Assembly (NCBI RefSeq): GCF_018398875.1
Contig: NZ_JAGWDK010000002.1
Coordinates: 310,001 to 374,000, forward strand
DNA from: Bradyrhizobium sp. sGM-13
Lineage (GTDB): Bacteria > Pseudomonadota > Alphaproteobacteria > Rhizobiales > Xanthobacteraceae
Length of the DNA stretch: 64,000 nt
Direction: 5' to 3'
Part shown: positions 63,495 to 64,000 of the stretch, one piece after another
Position numbering within the stretch: position 1 is the stretch's first letter
Layout of the letters: every line of letters begins with the position of its first letter
The notes under the pieces: generated by a model
Database searches by the model: none
What the model was told of the DNA's origin: nothing
What the model saw: the letters and a program-made list of their open reading frames with translations, nothing else
Translations under genes and position numbers: made by a program

Positions 63495-64000
63495 GTGACC
63501 GCGGCGAGCGATACATCCGAACGCGACGCGCTTTTGGACGAGGCCCTTGACTGGGTGGTCCGGCTCAAAACGGGTGCGCCGACTAGGGCTGATATCGATG
63601 CGCTGCAGCGCTGGCGCCAGCAAAGTCCCGCCCATGAGGAGGCTTTCAAAAAGGCCGCGCGGCTCTTCCGCCATGCAGGTATCGCAGCGGGCGAACTGGA
63701 CGATCGGCCCGATGCCATAGGCGCGGTGCTGGCCCCGCAACGGCTGCCGTCCAGAATTATTGCCCGCCGCGCCTTTTTGGGCGGCGCGATCGCTGCGGCC
63801 GCCGCGGGCTATGTGGTTGTCCGTCCGCCGCTTGGCCTCTGGCCGTCGCTGCAGGAGCTGTCCGCCGACTATCGTACCGGCAAGGGCGAGCAGCGCAAGA
63901 TCGCGGTCACGCCGGATGTATCGCTGGAGCTGAACACGCAGACCAGCATCGCATTGCGTTCCGCGCCCGACGAAACGCAGATCGAGTTGATTTCCGGCGA
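63495..64000 (+). CDS. FecR-type anti-sigma/sensor protein, truncated by the window
   Basis: From GTG at 63495 the frame is open to the window end (168 residues). The N-terminal DUF4880-like segment (LLDEALDWVVRLKTGAPTRADIDALQRWRQQSPAHEEAFKKAARL) is followed by a membrane segment (RAFLGGAIAAAAAGYVVV) and the start of the FecR domain (YRTGKGEQRKIAVTPDVSLELNTQTSIAL). It spans the inner membrane, senses a receptor, and activates the FecI-type sigma factor. The stop immediately upstream fixes GTG 63495 as the first usable start. Confidence 0.87.
   Translation, partial: MTAASDTSERDALLDEALDWVVRLKTGAPTRADIDALQRWRQQSPAHEEAFKKAARLFRHAGIAAGELDDRPDAIGAVLAPQRLPSRIIARRAFLGGAIAAAAAGYVVVRPPLGLWPSLQELSADYRTGKGEQRKIAVTPDVSLELNTQTSIALRSAPDETQIELISG

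Overview
The window is GC-rich, densely packed chromosomal DNA with frequent ATGA/GTGA gene overlaps. Gene content (hut genes with HutF, many ABC importers, GcvA-type LysR, FecIR signalling, phosphoketolase-acetate kinase) suggests an alphaproteobacterium of the Hyphomicrobiales, probably Bradyrhizobium-like. The genus is inference. I saw no rRNA, tRNA, CRISPR array or insertion sequence.

1-12.1 kb is a nitrogen-salvage block. It holds the histidine utilisation genes (hutC-hutF divergent from hutI-hutH-hutU), then a URC-type uracil catabolism operon (RibA-like URC1, DUF1688/URC4, uracil phosphoribosyltransferase), AMP nucleosidase and a TenA-type hydrolase. 12.2-17.4 kb carries a split transketolase, a frameshifted short-chain dehydrogenase, a LysR regulator and a DXR-like (DRL) oxidoreductase.

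17.4-40.2 kb is the most striking part. An XRE regulator and two small unknown genes precede an operon that encodes a route from PEP to phosphonoacetate: PEP mutase, phosphonopyruvate decarboxylase and phosphonoacetaldehyde dehydrogenase, with an O-methyltransferase and a DMT exporter. A 12-base motif is shared by the promoters of the XRE/GNAT-like pair and the phosphonate operon. Next to it, under a SorC-type regulator, a tightly overlapping 12.7-kb operon encodes a branched-chain-type ABC importer, an amidase, phosphonoacetate hydrolase (PhnA), a second alkaline-phosphatase-superfamily enzyme and a CUT1-type ABC importer. Synthesis and hydrolysis of the same phosphonate are therefore neighbours. 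The conjugate involved and its biological role are not known from the sequence.

40.3-64 kb is mixed accessory content: xfp-ackA, a small His-rich repeat protein, a RibD/DHFR-like reductase, a sugar isomerase plus Gfo/Idh/MocA pair, a KAS II-like synthase, an alpha/beta hydrolase, a TetR-controlled RND efflux system with an SnoaL-like gene wedged into its adaptor-pump junction, a decayed permease remnant, a membrane-embedded spermidine-synthase-like protein, a PIG-V-like glycosyltransferase, and an STN/TonB-like pair followed by a FecI-type sigma factor and FecR, which runs off the window.
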